Assembly (NCBI GenBank): GCA_903892515.1
Contig: CAITIS010000079.1
Location: forward strand, 1-64,000
Reading direction: 5' to 3'
DNA length: 64,000 nucleotides
Source of the DNA: an uncultured Planctomycetota bacterium
Lineage (GTDB): Bacteria > Planctomycetota > Phycisphaerae > SM23-33
The translations under genes were made by a program, and so were the position numbers. Position 1 is the stretch's first letter; the number at the start of each line of letters is the position of its first letter. Shown here in pieces: positions 33,305 to 42,299 of this stretch. Below the pieces are notes generated by a model that was not told where the DNA came from, made no database searches, and was given only the letters and a program-made list of their open reading frames with translations.

Positions 33305-34681
33305 CTATTCCTCGATCGGCTCGCCGAGTATGGACTTGACCTCTTCGAGCTTGGTCTGAAGCAGTTGCTTGTCGTTGGCTTCGAGGTTCAGTCGCAGCAG
33401 AGGCTCGGTGTTGGATGGCCGGACGTTGAACCACCAGTCCTTGTACTCGATGGTCACGCCGTCGAGCTGGTCGATCTGGGCGTCCTTGTACTTGTCCTGA
33501 AGTTCCTGCATCTTGCCGGCCTTGTCGTGCACCTGGAAGTTCATCTCGCCGCTCTGGACGTACCGCTTGAGCGGGGCGATCAGCTCGCTGAGCGGCGTCT
33601 TGCGCGACGAGATCACCGATGCCGCCACGGCAAAGACGATCGCGCCGCTGTCGGCGTTGTAATTCTCGCGGAAGTAAAAGTGCCCCGACAATTCGCCGCC
33701 GAAGATCGCGTGCGTGTCGGCCATGGTCTTTTTGATGAAGGCGTGACCAACGCGTTCGCGCCGCGGCAGCCCGCGGGCGGCGCGGATCTCCTCGGGCACC
33801 ACGCGGCTGGAGCGCAGGTCGTAGATCACCGTCGAGCCCGGGTGCAGGCCCAGGAAGTGCTTTGCCAGCAGGGCCTCGATGAAGTCGGCGCGGATCGGTT
33901 CGCCGTGCTCGTCGATGAACATGCAGCGGTCGGCGTCGCCGTCGAAGCAGATGCCGAAGTCGCACTTGTTCTCCACAACCGCCTGGCGGACTTCCTTGAG
34001 ATACGCTTCGATCAGCGGGTTGGGCGGATGCTTAAAGCCCTTGCCGATCTCGAAATTCAGCGGCACGAATTCGATGCCGCAGTCGCCGAACACGGAGGGC
34101 AGCATCTTGCCCGCCATGCCGTTGGAGGCGTCCACCGCCACCTTCAGCGGCCGGACCACCTTCAGGAAGCTCAGTACGTGCTTCTTGTAGGCTTCCCACA
34201 GGTCGATGCTCTGCACGCTGGCCGAGGAGGGGCTCTGCGTCCGCCGCACGGTTGCAGCCAGGTGCTTGATCTCTTTGAGCCCGGTGTTCTCGCCCACCGG
34301 CCGGGCCTTCTGGCCGCAGATCTTAAAGCCGTTGTACTGGACCGGGTTGTGCGATGCCGTCACCTGGATGCCGCCGCAGGCGCCCAGATAGTTCACCGCG
34401 AAGTACACCATGGGCGTATCCACCAGGCCGATGTCCACGCAGGACAGGCCGCTGGTGAGCACGCCTTCCATGAGGTGCTTGGCCAGGCTCTCGCTGGATG
34501 GCCTCATGTCCCGGCCAATGACGATTCGGTTGGCGGCGCTCTGGCCGCGGTCGTAGCCGCTCAGGAGGCTGCGCAGGAACTGCCCGGCGCCGTAGCCGAC
34601 CTTCCAGCCCAATTCTTCGTCGATCTCGGTCGGGTAAATGCCGCGGATGTCATAGGCCTTAAAGACCTTCTCTACGCTCAT
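33305..34681 (-). CDS. Phosphomannomutase/phosphoglucomutase
   Basis: 458 residues of the alpha-D-phosphohexomutase family, moving phosphate between C1 and C6 of hexose phosphates for nucleotide-sugar supply. Catalytic Ser in TASHNP, metal loop DGDADRC, sugar loop GGELSGHF, phosphate loop RPSNTEP. FKAYDIRG at the start is typical. The start at 34681 has AAGGAA 7 bases upstream and is preferred to 34708. Pmm or Pgm specificity cannot be fixed from motifs. Confidence 0.9.
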   Translation of the reverse strand: MSVEKVFKAYDIRGIYPTEIDEELGWKVGYGAGQFLRSLLSGYDRGQSAANRIVIGRDMRPSSESLAKHLMEGVLTSGLSCVDIGLVDTPMVYFAVNYLGACGGIQVTASHNPVQYNGFKICGQKARPVGENTGLKEIKHLAATVRRTQSPSSASVQSIDLWEAYKKHVLSFLKVVRPLKVAVDASNGMAGKMLPSVFGDCGIEFVPLNFEIGKGFKHPPNPLIEAYLKEVRQAVVENKCDFGICFDGDADRCMFIDEHGEPIRADFIEALLAKHFLGLHPGSTVIYDLRSSRVVPEEIRAARGLPRRERVGHAFIKKTMADTHAIFGGELSGHFYFRENYNADSGAIVFAVAASVISSRKTPLSELIAPLKRYVQSGEMNFQVHDKAGKMQELQDKYKDAQIDQLDGVTIEYKDWWFNVRPSNTEPLLRLNLEANDKQLLQTKLEEVKSILGEPIEE

Positions 34682-34807
34682 GAACAATTCCTTTCGCTGA
34701 TCGGTCATGAGGGATTATTGGCTGTATTGGCCCGAAATGCAAATGCGTAACGTAAAGGAAAGGCCAAAGCGGAGAATCTGCATTCGTTGCTGCTGCCCCT
34801 GGAGCGA

Positions 34808-35926
34808 CTAAACCGTGGGTTTTTGCAGGGCGATGCGTCGGCCATCGTCGGTGGGTTCAAAGAGCCGGGCCTTGGCCATGTCCAGGTGCAGCTGCACCGG
34901 CTGGCCGGGCCGGATGTCCCGCTGGGCGTCCACGCGGGCCACCACGTGCGAGTGATGCCCGGTGGCCACGTACAGGTCCATCTTTTCGCCCAGGGGCTCA
35001 ACGACGCTGACATGGCAGGGCATGAGGTTGTCCTGGCCGGCGAATCGCCCTTCGCTGCGCAGGCTCATGGCCTCAGGCCGCAAGCCCAGCACGATCTCCT
35101 GGCCCAGCCAGCGCGCCAACTCGCCGGGCGGCAGACGCAGCCGGAACGAGCCTTCGTCGAAGAAGACCGCGCCGTCTTGACCAGCCAGCCGGCCCTGGAG
35201 AAAGTTCATCGGCGGCGTGCCGACGAAGCCGGCCACGAAACGGTTGGCAGGGTTCTCGTACACGTCCAGCGGCTCGCCGCATTGCTGCATCACGCCGTCG
35301 CGCATGACCACGATGCGGTCGCCCAGCGTCATGGCCTCTTCCTGGTCGTGCGTGACGTAGATGGTGGTGGTCTGAATCTGGCGGTGCAGACGTTTGAGTT
35401 CGGCCCGCATCTCCACGCGGAGCTTGGCGTCCAGGTTGGACAGGGGCTCGTCGAACAAGAAGGCCTGCGGCTGGCGGACGATGGCCCGGCCAACGGCCAC
35501 GCGCTGAAGCTGCCCGCCGGACAGGGCTTTGGGCCGGCGTTCCAGCAGGTGTTCAATGCCCAGGATCTTGGCCGCCGCTCGCACGCGCTGGTCGATCTCG
35601 GCCTTGGGAAGCTTGCGCAGAATCAGGCCAAAGGCCATGTTCTTGTACACGCTCATGTGGGGATACAGCGCGTAGTTCTGGAACACCATGGCGATGTCGC
35701 GGTCCTTGGGCGGCACGTCGTTGACGACGCGCTGGCCGATGCGGATCGTGCCGCTGTTGGCGGTCTCCAAGCCGGCGACCATGCGGAGCAGCGTGCTCTT
35801 GCCGCAGCCCGAGGGGCCCACTAGCACCAGGAACTCGCGGTCGTGGATGTGCAGGTTCATCTCCCGGACGGCCTGCACGCCGCCGGGGTAGATCTTTGTG
35901 ACGGTTTCGAGAATGACTTCCGCCAT
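34808..35926 (-). CDS. ugpC: UgpC/MalK-type sugar ABC transporter ATPase
   Basis: 372 residues from MAEVILETVTKIYPGG. Walker A GPSGCGKST, signature LSGGQLQRVAVGRA, Walker B FLFDEPLSNLDAKLR, His switch VTHDQEEAM, and a C-terminal TOBE domain with FVAGFVGTPPMNF and VLGLRPEAM. Energises import of sugars or glycerol phosphate. No permease or binding protein is near, so it likely serves several transporters encoded elsewhere, as MsmK does. AGGAA precedes the start at 35926. Confidence 0.88.
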   Translation of the reverse strand: MAEVILETVTKIYPGGVQAVREMNLHIHDREFLVLVGPSGCGKSTLLRMVAGLETANSGTIRIGQRVVNDVPPKDRDIAMVFQNYALYPHMSVYKNMAFGLILRKLPKAEIDQRVRAAAKILGIEHLLERRPKALSGGQLQRVAVGRAIVRQPQAFLFDEPLSNLDAKLRVEMRAELKRLHRQIQTTTIYVTHDQEEAMTLGDRIVVMRDGVMQQCGEPLDVYENPANRFVAGFVGTPPMNFLQGRLAGQDGAVFFDEGSFRLRLPPGELARWLGQEIVLGLRPEAMSLRSEGRFAGQDNLMPCHVSVVEPLGEKMDLYVATGHHSHVVARVDAQRDIRPGQPVQLHLDMAKARLFEPTDDGRRIALQKPTV

Positions 35927-36123
35927 AGGGATTCCTGAGCGAAAGATACCCGGCGACGTTGTCAGGCACAACAACGCGTTGTTTCGGGGCGTCCGCCGGC
36001 GGCATTATCTCAGCCAACAGTTGCATCTGGCGGCGGCTTTGACTTACTCTGTCAGGAGGCCGGGAGCGAGTAAGCCCCCCTAGGATTTCAAACCGCCCGA
36101 AAGCTCCGGCGGCTGTGTTAGCC

Positions 36124-37227
36124 ATGATTGCTGAGATACCTGACTTCATTCAATGGATGCGCCACAACTGGGCCGCCCTGGCAATCGCCGGGACGTGCCT
36201 GAGCCTCATCGTCTTCGTGATTCTGCTGCTGCACAAGTACGTGACGATCTGCCTGAACATCTTCACCGACACGCCCTTGCCCATGTCGCTGGGGACGTGC
36301 GACTTTCCGATTCTCAAAGGCGAAGAGGTGCGCTTCCGCAGCTTTGACGGCATCAGCTTGCGCGGCCTGTGGCTGCGGAGTCGCCGGGCCGTCCCGTCGC
36401 GATCCAGCGCGCTGTTTGGCGACGCGATGAACGAACCGCCGTACCGGGGCACGATCGTCTTTTGCCACGAGTTTGGCTCGGACATGTACAGTTGCGCCCG
36501 GTACGCCCGGCCGTTGATGGACGCGGGCTTTGACGTCTTCACCTTCGACTTTCGCGGCCATGGCGGCAGCAGCAGCAGCACGCCTAACTACCGCCTGCTG
36601 CAATGGGCCAGCGACAAGGAACTGGAGGACGTGCTGGGCGCGTGCGCGTACGTCGGCGACGTGTTGGAGAGCGAAGGCCGGCCGCGCACGATCGGGCTGT
36701 TCGGCATCAGTCGCGGGGCGTGCGCGGGCTTGCTGGCCGCCTCGTCAGATAACGATATTTCCTGTCTGGTCTGCGATGGGGCGTTCAGCACGCCCGAGAC
36801 GCTGATCTCGCTGATGAAGCGATGGGCGCACATTTTTGCCAAGGTCGCCCTGGTGTACGAAAATCACCCCGAGTTCTTCTGGCAGAGCCTGCTGTGGCTG
36901 GTGATGTGCTTCGCCCAGCGGCGGCTGGGGCGGAAGTTCCTGAGCGTTTCCAAGGCGCTCAAGACCATGTCGGCCCGGCCAATATTCTTCATCCACGGCG
37001 AGAAGGACAGCTATATCCGCAAGGATCATTCGCAGTTGCTGTACGACCTGTGCGGCCAACCGAAGTACTTGTGGGTCGTCCCGACAGCCAAGCATAACCA
37101 ATCAGTCACGGTGGCCAAGGATGAGTACGCGCTGCGAACAGTGGCGTTCTTCCGCAAGTACCTGGCCAACGAAGACGTGAGCCAGTCCGAGCTTTCCGGC
37201 GGCCTGACTCGGGCCGACGTGGCCTAG
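36124..37227 (+). CDS. Membrane-anchored alpha/beta hydrolase
   Basis: 367 residues. One membrane anchor at about 18-38 (ALAIAGTCLSLIVFVILLL), then an alpha/beta hydrolase: GTIVFCHEFGSDMYS oxyanion strand, nucleophile Ser in FGISRGACAG, acid near PIFFIHGEKDSYI and His in PTAKHNQSV. Resembles the prolyl-oligopeptidase/serine-aminopeptidase-like S33 group. The GH3-type gene follows 11 bases later, suggesting one operon. Start uncertain: GTG at 36115 or this ATG; neither has a strong ribosome site. Confidence 0.78.
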   Translation: MIAEIPDFIQWMRHNWAALAIAGTCLSLIVFVILLLHKYVTICLNIFTDTPLPMSLGTCDFPILKGEEVRFRSFDGISLRGLWLRSRRAVPSRSSALFGDAMNEPPYRGTIVFCHEFGSDMYSCARYARPLMDAGFDVFTFDFRGHGGSSSSTPNYRLLQWASDKELEDVLGACAYVGDVLESEGRPRTIGLFGISRGACAGLLAASSDNDISCLVCDGAFSTPETLISLMKRWAHIFAKVALVYENHPEFFWQSLLWLVMCFAQRRLGRKFLSVSKALKTMSARPIFFIHGEKDSYIRKDHSQLLYDLCGQPKYLWVVPTAKHNQSVTVAKDEYALRTVAFFRKYLANEDVSQSELSGGLTRADVA

Positions 37228-37238
37228 CGGGATAGATC

Positions 37239-38870
37239 ATGTCGGTCTTGCAGAGAGTCTTGCGTCCGGTGGCGTTCGTGGCCGGTGCCCATGCCCGGAG
37301 CGAGGCGCGCCGCTTCGTCGAGGCCCAGCGGCATGTGCGCCAGACGCAGGACGAACTTCTGCGCCGGCTCATCGATTCCTCGCGCGGCAGCCAGTTCCAC
37401 GCCGACCACAGTTTGGGCACCGTCCGCACGTACGAGGAGTTTGTCCGGGCCGTGCCGCTGCGCGACTGCGAATCCCTCCGGCCATACATGGACCAGGTCT
37501 ACAACGGCCACCCTGAGGCGCTCTTCGCCCCGGGCACCGCGATTTCCATGTTCGCCATCACCAGCGGCACCACCGGCGAGCCCAAGCACATTCCCGTCAC
37601 GCAGGAATTCATGCGGGCATATCGCCGCGGTTGGAACGTCTGGGGCGTAACGGCGCTGGACGCCCACCGCAAGACCTGGCTGCGCAAGCTGGTGACGCTG
37701 ACGTCGAGCTGCCGTGAATCGCTCAGCCCGACGGGCATTCCCTGCGGCGCCATCAGCGGCATGCTGGCCGAAACGCAGAAATGGGTCGTGAAGAAGATGT
37801 ACCCGGTGCCCGCCGCCACGCGCGAGATCCACGATCCGGTGGCCAAGCTGTACACCGCACTGCGCGCCTCGATCACGCACGACGTGGGCATGCTGACGAC
37901 GGCCAATCCCTCGTCGCTGACGCGTCTGGCCGAGGTTGGCCAGGACCACGCCGAGCGGCTGATTCGCGACGTGCACGACGGCTCGTATTTGCCGCCGGGC
38001 GAAGTGTCGAGTGAGTTGCGGAAGCATTTCCATTTCGTGCCTCACCCGCGCGTGGCCAGGCGGCTCGACGGCCTGCTGAAACAGCACGGGCGACTGCTGC
38101 CGCGGCATTACTGGGACTTGTCGCTCATCGGCAACTGGACGGGCGGCACGCTGGGGTTATACCTGCCGCGCGTCCGCGAGTTCTACGGCGACGTGCCCAC
38201 CCGCGATATCGGCCTGCTGGCCAGCGAAGGCCGGATGTCCGTGCCGATCAGCGATTCCACGCCCGCCGGTGTGGCCGAGACGATCTCGAACTTCCTGGAA
38301 TTCATCCCGTCCGAGCAGATCGAGTCGCCGCGCCCTGCCGTGCTGCGCGTGCACGAGTTGCAGGAGGGGCAAGAGTACTTCATCGTGCTGACGAACTGGG
38401 CCGGATTGTGGCGGTACAGCATCGACGACCGAGTCCGCTGCGTGGGCTTCTTTGAGCAGACGCCGCTGATCGAGTTCCTGTCCAAGGGGCTGCATACGTC
38501 CTCCATTACCGGCGAAAAGGTCACCGAGCACCAGGTCGTTCAGGCGATGCACCTGGTGGCCAAGGAACTGCCATCGCTAGAGACGTTCGAGTTGCAGGGC
38601 TGCTTCGGCAATCCGCCGTTTTACCGACTCAGGGTCGAAGCGATCGAGGGCGTGGACTTTGCCGATCTGGCCCGCCGTCTGGACGAGGCCTTAAAGACGA
38701 TCAACGTTGAGTATGAGTCCAAGCGGTCAACGGGCCGGCTTGGGCGGATCGAGCCCGAAGTGCTGCATCGCGGCGCGTTCTTGGCCCTGGAAGCCCAGAG
38801 GATTTCCGAGCGCCGGGGCCGGGGCGAGCAGTACAAACACAAGTACCTGCTGACCGATCTGGTACAATAG
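37239..38870 (+). CDS. GH3-family acyl-adenylating enzyme
   Basis: 543 residues. Related to plant GH3 acyl-acid amido synthetases, which adenylate a carboxylic acid and join it to an amino acid. ATP/AMP motifs: SGTTGEPKHIP near residue 110, LLASEGRMSVP near 330, and the hinge-region NWAGLWRYSIDDRVR with the tyrosine seen in the family. The C-terminal domain has ITGEKVTEHQV. Natural substrates of bacterial GH3 proteins are unknown. The hydrolase encoded just upstream could act on the same acyl conjugate; that is a guess from position. Confidence 0.85.
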   Translation: MSVLQRVLRPVAFVAGAHARSEARRFVEAQRHVRQTQDELLRRLIDSSRGSQFHADHSLGTVRTYEEFVRAVPLRDCESLRPYMDQVYNGHPEALFAPGTAISMFAITSGTTGEPKHIPVTQEFMRAYRRGWNVWGVTALDAHRKTWLRKLVTLTSSCRESLSPTGIPCGAISGMLAETQKWVVKKMYPVPAATREIHDPVAKLYTALRASITHDVGMLTTANPSSLTRLAEVGQDHAERLIRDVHDGSYLPPGEVSSELRKHFHFVPHPRVARRLDGLLKQHGRLLPRHYWDLSLIGNWTGGTLGLYLPRVREFYGDVPTRDIGLLASEGRMSVPISDSTPAGVAETISNFLEFIPSEQIESPRPAVLRVHELQEGQEYFIVLTNWAGLWRYSIDDRVRCVGFFEQTPLIEFLSKGLHTSSITGEKVTEHQVVQAMHLVAKELPSLETFELQGCFGNPPFYRLRVEAIEGVDFADLARRLDEALKTINVEYESKRSTGRLGRIEPEVLHRGAFLALEAQRISERRGRGEQYKHKYLLTDLVQ

Positions 38871-39168
38871 ATGGGTGCCATACAGAGCAGGCGAGCAGCA
38901 GAACAGGCGAACAGGCGAGAAGACTGACCACTGGCCTGCGGTCTACTGTTCGACTGTTCACCTGCTCCCGACTCCCGGAATCGAGGGTGACGGAGCAGTA
39001 GCTATGCAGGACAAGCCGGCGAGTGGGCGTCAGCATAGGTAGAGCCGCAAGACGACGCGTCTCAGCCTATGGCACCCAAATGACACCTTTGGCGCCCAAA
39101 TGACGCCTGGCACCCAAGGACGAAGAAGCATCAGCCGGAGGCAGGGCGGGCAGGCTTGCCCGCGTTTC
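38871..39168 (-). repeat. Hairpin element, copy i (reverse orientation) and a GCGGGC hairpin
   Basis: Opposite to copies a-h: GCATAGGTAGAGCCGC at 39034-39049, partner CAGCCTATGGCACCC near 39063, then further right ends near 39088 and 39107. TGGGTGCCAT at 38872 marks the other end. GGGCGGGCAGGCTTGCCCGC at 39144-39163 is the intergenic form of the palindrome inside thiL. 38885-38990 has ACAGGCGA/TTCACCTG fragments. No gene. Confidence 0.68.
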
Positions 39169-39187
39169 TCGAAGGGACCGTTTTTCC

Positions 39188-40591
39188 ATGATCGAACTTC
39201 AGTTTCTCGGGGCCGCCCAGGCCACCACCGGCTCCATGCACGTTCTGTCCGATGGCCAGAGTTCCGTCTGTCTGGATTGCGGGCTCTTCCAGGGGCGGCG
39301 GGAAGAATCGCGCGAATCCAACGAGAAGTTCCTCCTGCCCGCGGGCAGCATCGATCGCGTGCTGCTTTCGCATGCCCACATGGATCACGCCGGAAGACTG
39401 CCGCTGCTGATCAAGAAGGGCTTCCACGGCCCAATCTACGCCACGCCGGCCACACGCGACCTGTGCGAGGTGATGCTGCCGGATTCGGGACATATTCAAG
39501 AGGAAGACGCCATCTTCTGGAACACCAAGATCGCCGAAGCGGGCGACAAGAAGATCCAGCCGCTGTACACCGTGGCCGACGCCATGGCCGCCTTGCCGCA
39601 CCTGCGCCCGGTTGAGTATGGCGAGCCGGTGGATGTCTTCCACAACGCCCGGGCCGTGTTCTTCGAGGCCGGCCACATCCTGGGCTCGGCCATGACGATG
39701 ATCGACGTCGACCGCAACGGCGACTCGTACCGCATCCTGTACACCGGCGACGTCGGCCAGTTCGACATGCCGATCATCAACGACCCGACCGAGCCGCTGC
39801 CTCAGTGCGATTACCTCATCACCGAATGCACCTACGCCGACCGCCACCACGGCAGCGCCGCGGACATGAAGGACCGGCTGCGGCGCGTCATTCAGGAGAC
39901 GGCTGCGGCCGGGGGCAAGGTCATCATCCCGTCCTTTTCGGTGGGTCGGACGCAGACGCTGCTGTACCACCTCTTCGAGCTGCGTAAGGAAGGGGCCCTG
40001 GGCAAGATTCCCGTCTTCGTGGACAGCCCGCTGTCGATGGCAGCGACGGCTGTGTTCTCGAATCACCCCGAATGCTACGACCGCGAGGCCATACAACTGC
40101 GCGGGGCCAACGGCGATTTCTTCCATCAGGACGGGCTGGTGCGGCACGTCGAATCGGTGGAGGAGTCCAAGTCGATCAACGACGTTCCCGGCACGTGCGT
40201 CATCATCGCCGCCAGCGGCATGTGCGAGTCGGGCCGCATCCTGCACCACCTCAAGAACAACATCGAAAGCCCCAACAACACCATCGTGGTGGTGGGCTTC
40301 ATGGCCCAGCACACGCTGGGCCGGCGGATCGTGGAGCGGCGCGAAGAGGTGAAGATCTTCGGCAAGATGTACAAGCTGCTGGCCCGCGTGGAAGTGCTCA
40401 ACGGCTTTTCCGCCCACGCCGACGTGGACGGTTTCCGCCGGCTATATGCGGCCATCGCCCCGACGCTGCGCCGGGCCTTCGTGGTCCACGGCGAAGACAC
40501 CCAGCCCGCGGCCATGAAGCAGCTGCTCACCGAACTTGGCTGCAAAGACGTCCTCGTGCCAACGCTGGGGCAGAAGGTGAAGTTGGAGTAG
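39188..40591 (+). CDS. Beta-CASP metallo-beta-lactamase RNA hydrolase
   Basis: 467 residues. Metal motif SHAHMDHAG near residue 60, motif 3 His in FEAGHILGSA, motif 4 Asp in YTGDVGQFD; the beta-CASP part includes IIPSFSVGRTQTLLY, ASGMCESGRILHHL and the C-terminal FSAHADVDGF and VVHGED motifs. This group contains CPSF-like ribonucleases acting on RNA 5' or internal sites. Length normal. Stands alone. Confidence 0.9.
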   Translation: MIELQFLGAAQATTGSMHVLSDGQSSVCLDCGLFQGRREESRESNEKFLLPAGSIDRVLLSHAHMDHAGRLPLLIKKGFHGPIYATPATRDLCEVMLPDSGHIQEEDAIFWNTKIAEAGDKKIQPLYTVADAMAALPHLRPVEYGEPVDVFHNARAVFFEAGHILGSAMTMIDVDRNGDSYRILYTGDVGQFDMPIINDPTEPLPQCDYLITECTYADRHHGSAADMKDRLRRVIQETAAAGGKVIIPSFSVGRTQTLLYHLFELRKEGALGKIPVFVDSPLSMAATAVFSNHPECYDREAIQLRGANGDFFHQDGLVRHVESVEESKSINDVPGTCVIIAASGMCESGRILHHLKNNIESPNNTIVVVGFMAQHTLGRRIVERREEVKIFGKMYKLLARVEVLNGFSAHADVDGFRRLYAAIAPTLRRAFVVHGEDTQPAAMKQLLTELGCKDVLVPTLGQKVKLE

Positions 40592-40966
40592 CAGCAGTTT
40601 CGAATTGCGAAGTTCGAGTTTCGAATCGATGCCAGACCACAAAGTTGTGTAGGGCGGGTCGAGGAATCCTGTAGGGTGGGCCGAGGAGCGAAGCGACGAG
40701 TCCCACCATGTGGCCTGTCGGCGTGGTTGCTCGCTTCACTCGCAGCCCACGGCACCCGGCCAGACCACGAAGTTCTGTAGGGTGGGCCGAGGAATCCTGT
40801 AGGGTGGGTCGAGGAGTGAAGCGACGAGTCCCACCATGTGGCCTGTTGACGTGGTTGCTCGCTTCACTCGCAGCCCACGGCACCAGATGGGATCGTTGCG
40901 TGGGAAGAGCGAAGAGGGGTGCTGAAGAAAGTCTTCTCTGTGCTCTCTGCGTCTCTGCGGCGGAGG
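40592..40966. repeat. 128-bp tandem duplication of a GTAGGGTGGG element
   Basis: Unit 1 (40631-40758) and unit 2 (40759-40886) are nearly identical, both starting GCCAGACCAC, with GAGTCCCACCATGTGGCCTG and ending CAGCCCACGGCACC. Each holds a hairpin around GAAGCGACGAG and one around CTCGCTTCACTCGC. Upstream lies TTTCGAATTGCGAAG (40598); downstream CTCTGCGTCTCTGCGG (40945-40960). No gene. Confidence 0.75.
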
Positions 40967-41033
40967 TGTTCTTCTTCTTCTTCTTCTTCTTCTTCTACTT
41001 CTTCTACTTCTTCTACTTCTTCTACTCTCTGAC
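40967..41033 (-). repeat. Microsatellite at the ketosynthase stop codon
   Basis: On the plus strand TTC repeats from 40969 run into repeated TTCTTCTAC units ending at 41024. On the coding (minus) strand this gives the stop TAG (41024-41022), then AAGAAGTAG three more times, then GAA/AAG repeats. Length change in the tract would not alter the protein unless the first TAG is read through. Confidence 0.8.
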
Positions 41034-42299
41034 CCGCCGCACGATCAGTGAATCGTTCTGGCCGCCGAAGCCAAAGGAGTTCTTCATGCACGTCTCGACC
41101 TTGGCCTTGCGGGCGACCAGCGGGACGTAGTCCAGCGGGCATTCCGGGTCGGGCGTGTTGCGGTTGGCGGTGGGGGGGACGATCTGGTCGCGGATGGCCA
41201 GCACGCAGCTCACCAGTTCGGTGGCGCCGGCGGCGGCGATCAGGTGGCCGACCATGCTCTTGATGGATGAGATCGGAATCTTCATCTCTGGGCCGAAGAC
41301 CGCGATCATACCACGCGTCTCGACCTGGTCGTTCTGCTTGGTGCCGGTGCCGTGAGCGGAGATGTAATCGACTTCGCCCGGCCCAATGCCCGCATCGGCC
41401 AGGGCAGCGTTCATGCCCGAGGCCGCGCCCGCGCCATCGGGGTCCTGGTCGGTAATGCGGAACGCGTCGGCCGACGAGCCGTAGCCGACGATCTCTGCCA
41501 GCATCTTGGCCCCGCGTTTCTTGGCCGATTCAAATTCTTCCAGTATCAGCACGCTCGAACCTTCGCCCAGCACGAAACCGTCGCGCGTCAGGTCGAAAGG
41601 CCGGGACGCTCCGGGAATGTCGTCGTTGTTCCGCGACAGCGCGGTCAGGCGGCTGAAGCCCGTCACGCCGTAGGGGTGGATCATGCTGTGGGCGCCGCCG
41701 GCCATGACCACGTCGGCATCGCCGCGCCGCAGAATCATGGTAGCTTCGCCGATGGCCTGCGTGCTGGCGGCACAGGCCGTCAGGACGTTAAAGGCCGGAC
41801 CGCGAATGCCGAACTCGGCCGCGAGGTGCGCCACGACCATGTTGGCTTCCTGCTCCTGCTCGCGGTGGAGGCTCAGCCGTTCAAAGGCCAGCTTGCCCCA
41901 CTGCGCGGTGTCGAGCTTGCCGTCCTTCCAGGCGTCGATGAGCATGCTGGTGAAATTGTCGAAGTCCAGGTTGCCTTCGCCGCTGCCCATGTAGATGCCG
42001 GTGCGGTCGGGGTTGTAAGCCTTGGACTCGCCCAGCCCGCTCTGCTTCCAGGCCTGCTCGGCCGCACCCAGCGCAAAGGACGTGTGCCTCCCCGCGTGCT
42101 CGTGCCGCTTGGCCAAGTGCTCGGGCATGCGGTAGTTCTTGACCTGGGCCGAAAATGTCGAGGGGAAGGTCGAGGCGTCGAAGATCTCGGTCTTGCTGAT
42201 GCCGCTCTTGCCTTGCAGCAGCGCCTGCCAGAGGGTCTCCACGTCGTGGCCCAGCGGGGTCACGCAGCCCATGCCCGTAATGACGACTCGTCTTCTCAT
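41022..42299 (-). CDS. Beta-ketoacyl-ACP synthase (FabF/KS-alpha type)
   Basis: 425 residues. Condensing enzyme with the full Cys-His-His triad: Cys176 in TACAAST, His316 in SAHGTGTKQND, His352 in GHLIAAAGA. VITGMGCVTPLG at the start and KNSFGFGGQND at the end are standard. The start overlaps the stop of the upstream ketosynthase-like gene (ATGA), and the pair resembles KS-alpha/chain-length-factor gene pairs. Last gene of the cluster. Confidence 0.9.
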   Translation of the reverse strand: MRRRVVITGMGCVTPLGHDVETLWQALLQGKSGISKTEIFDASTFPSTFSAQVKNYRMPEHLAKRHEHAGRHTSFALGAAEQAWKQSGLGESKAYNPDRTGIYMGSGEGNLDFDNFTSMLIDAWKDGKLDTAQWGKLAFERLSLHREQEQEANMVVAHLAAEFGIRGPAFNVLTACAASTQAIGEATMILRRGDADVVMAGGAHSMIHPYGVTGFSRLTALSRNNDDIPGASRPFDLTRDGFVLGEGSSVLILEEFESAKKRGAKMLAEIVGYGSSADAFRITDQDPDGAGAASGMNAALADAGIGPGEVDYISAHGTGTKQNDQVETRGMIAVFGPEMKIPISSIKSMVGHLIAAAGATELVSCVLAIRDQIVPPTANRNTPDPECPLDYVPLVARKAKVETCMKNSFGFGGQNDSLIVRRVRE

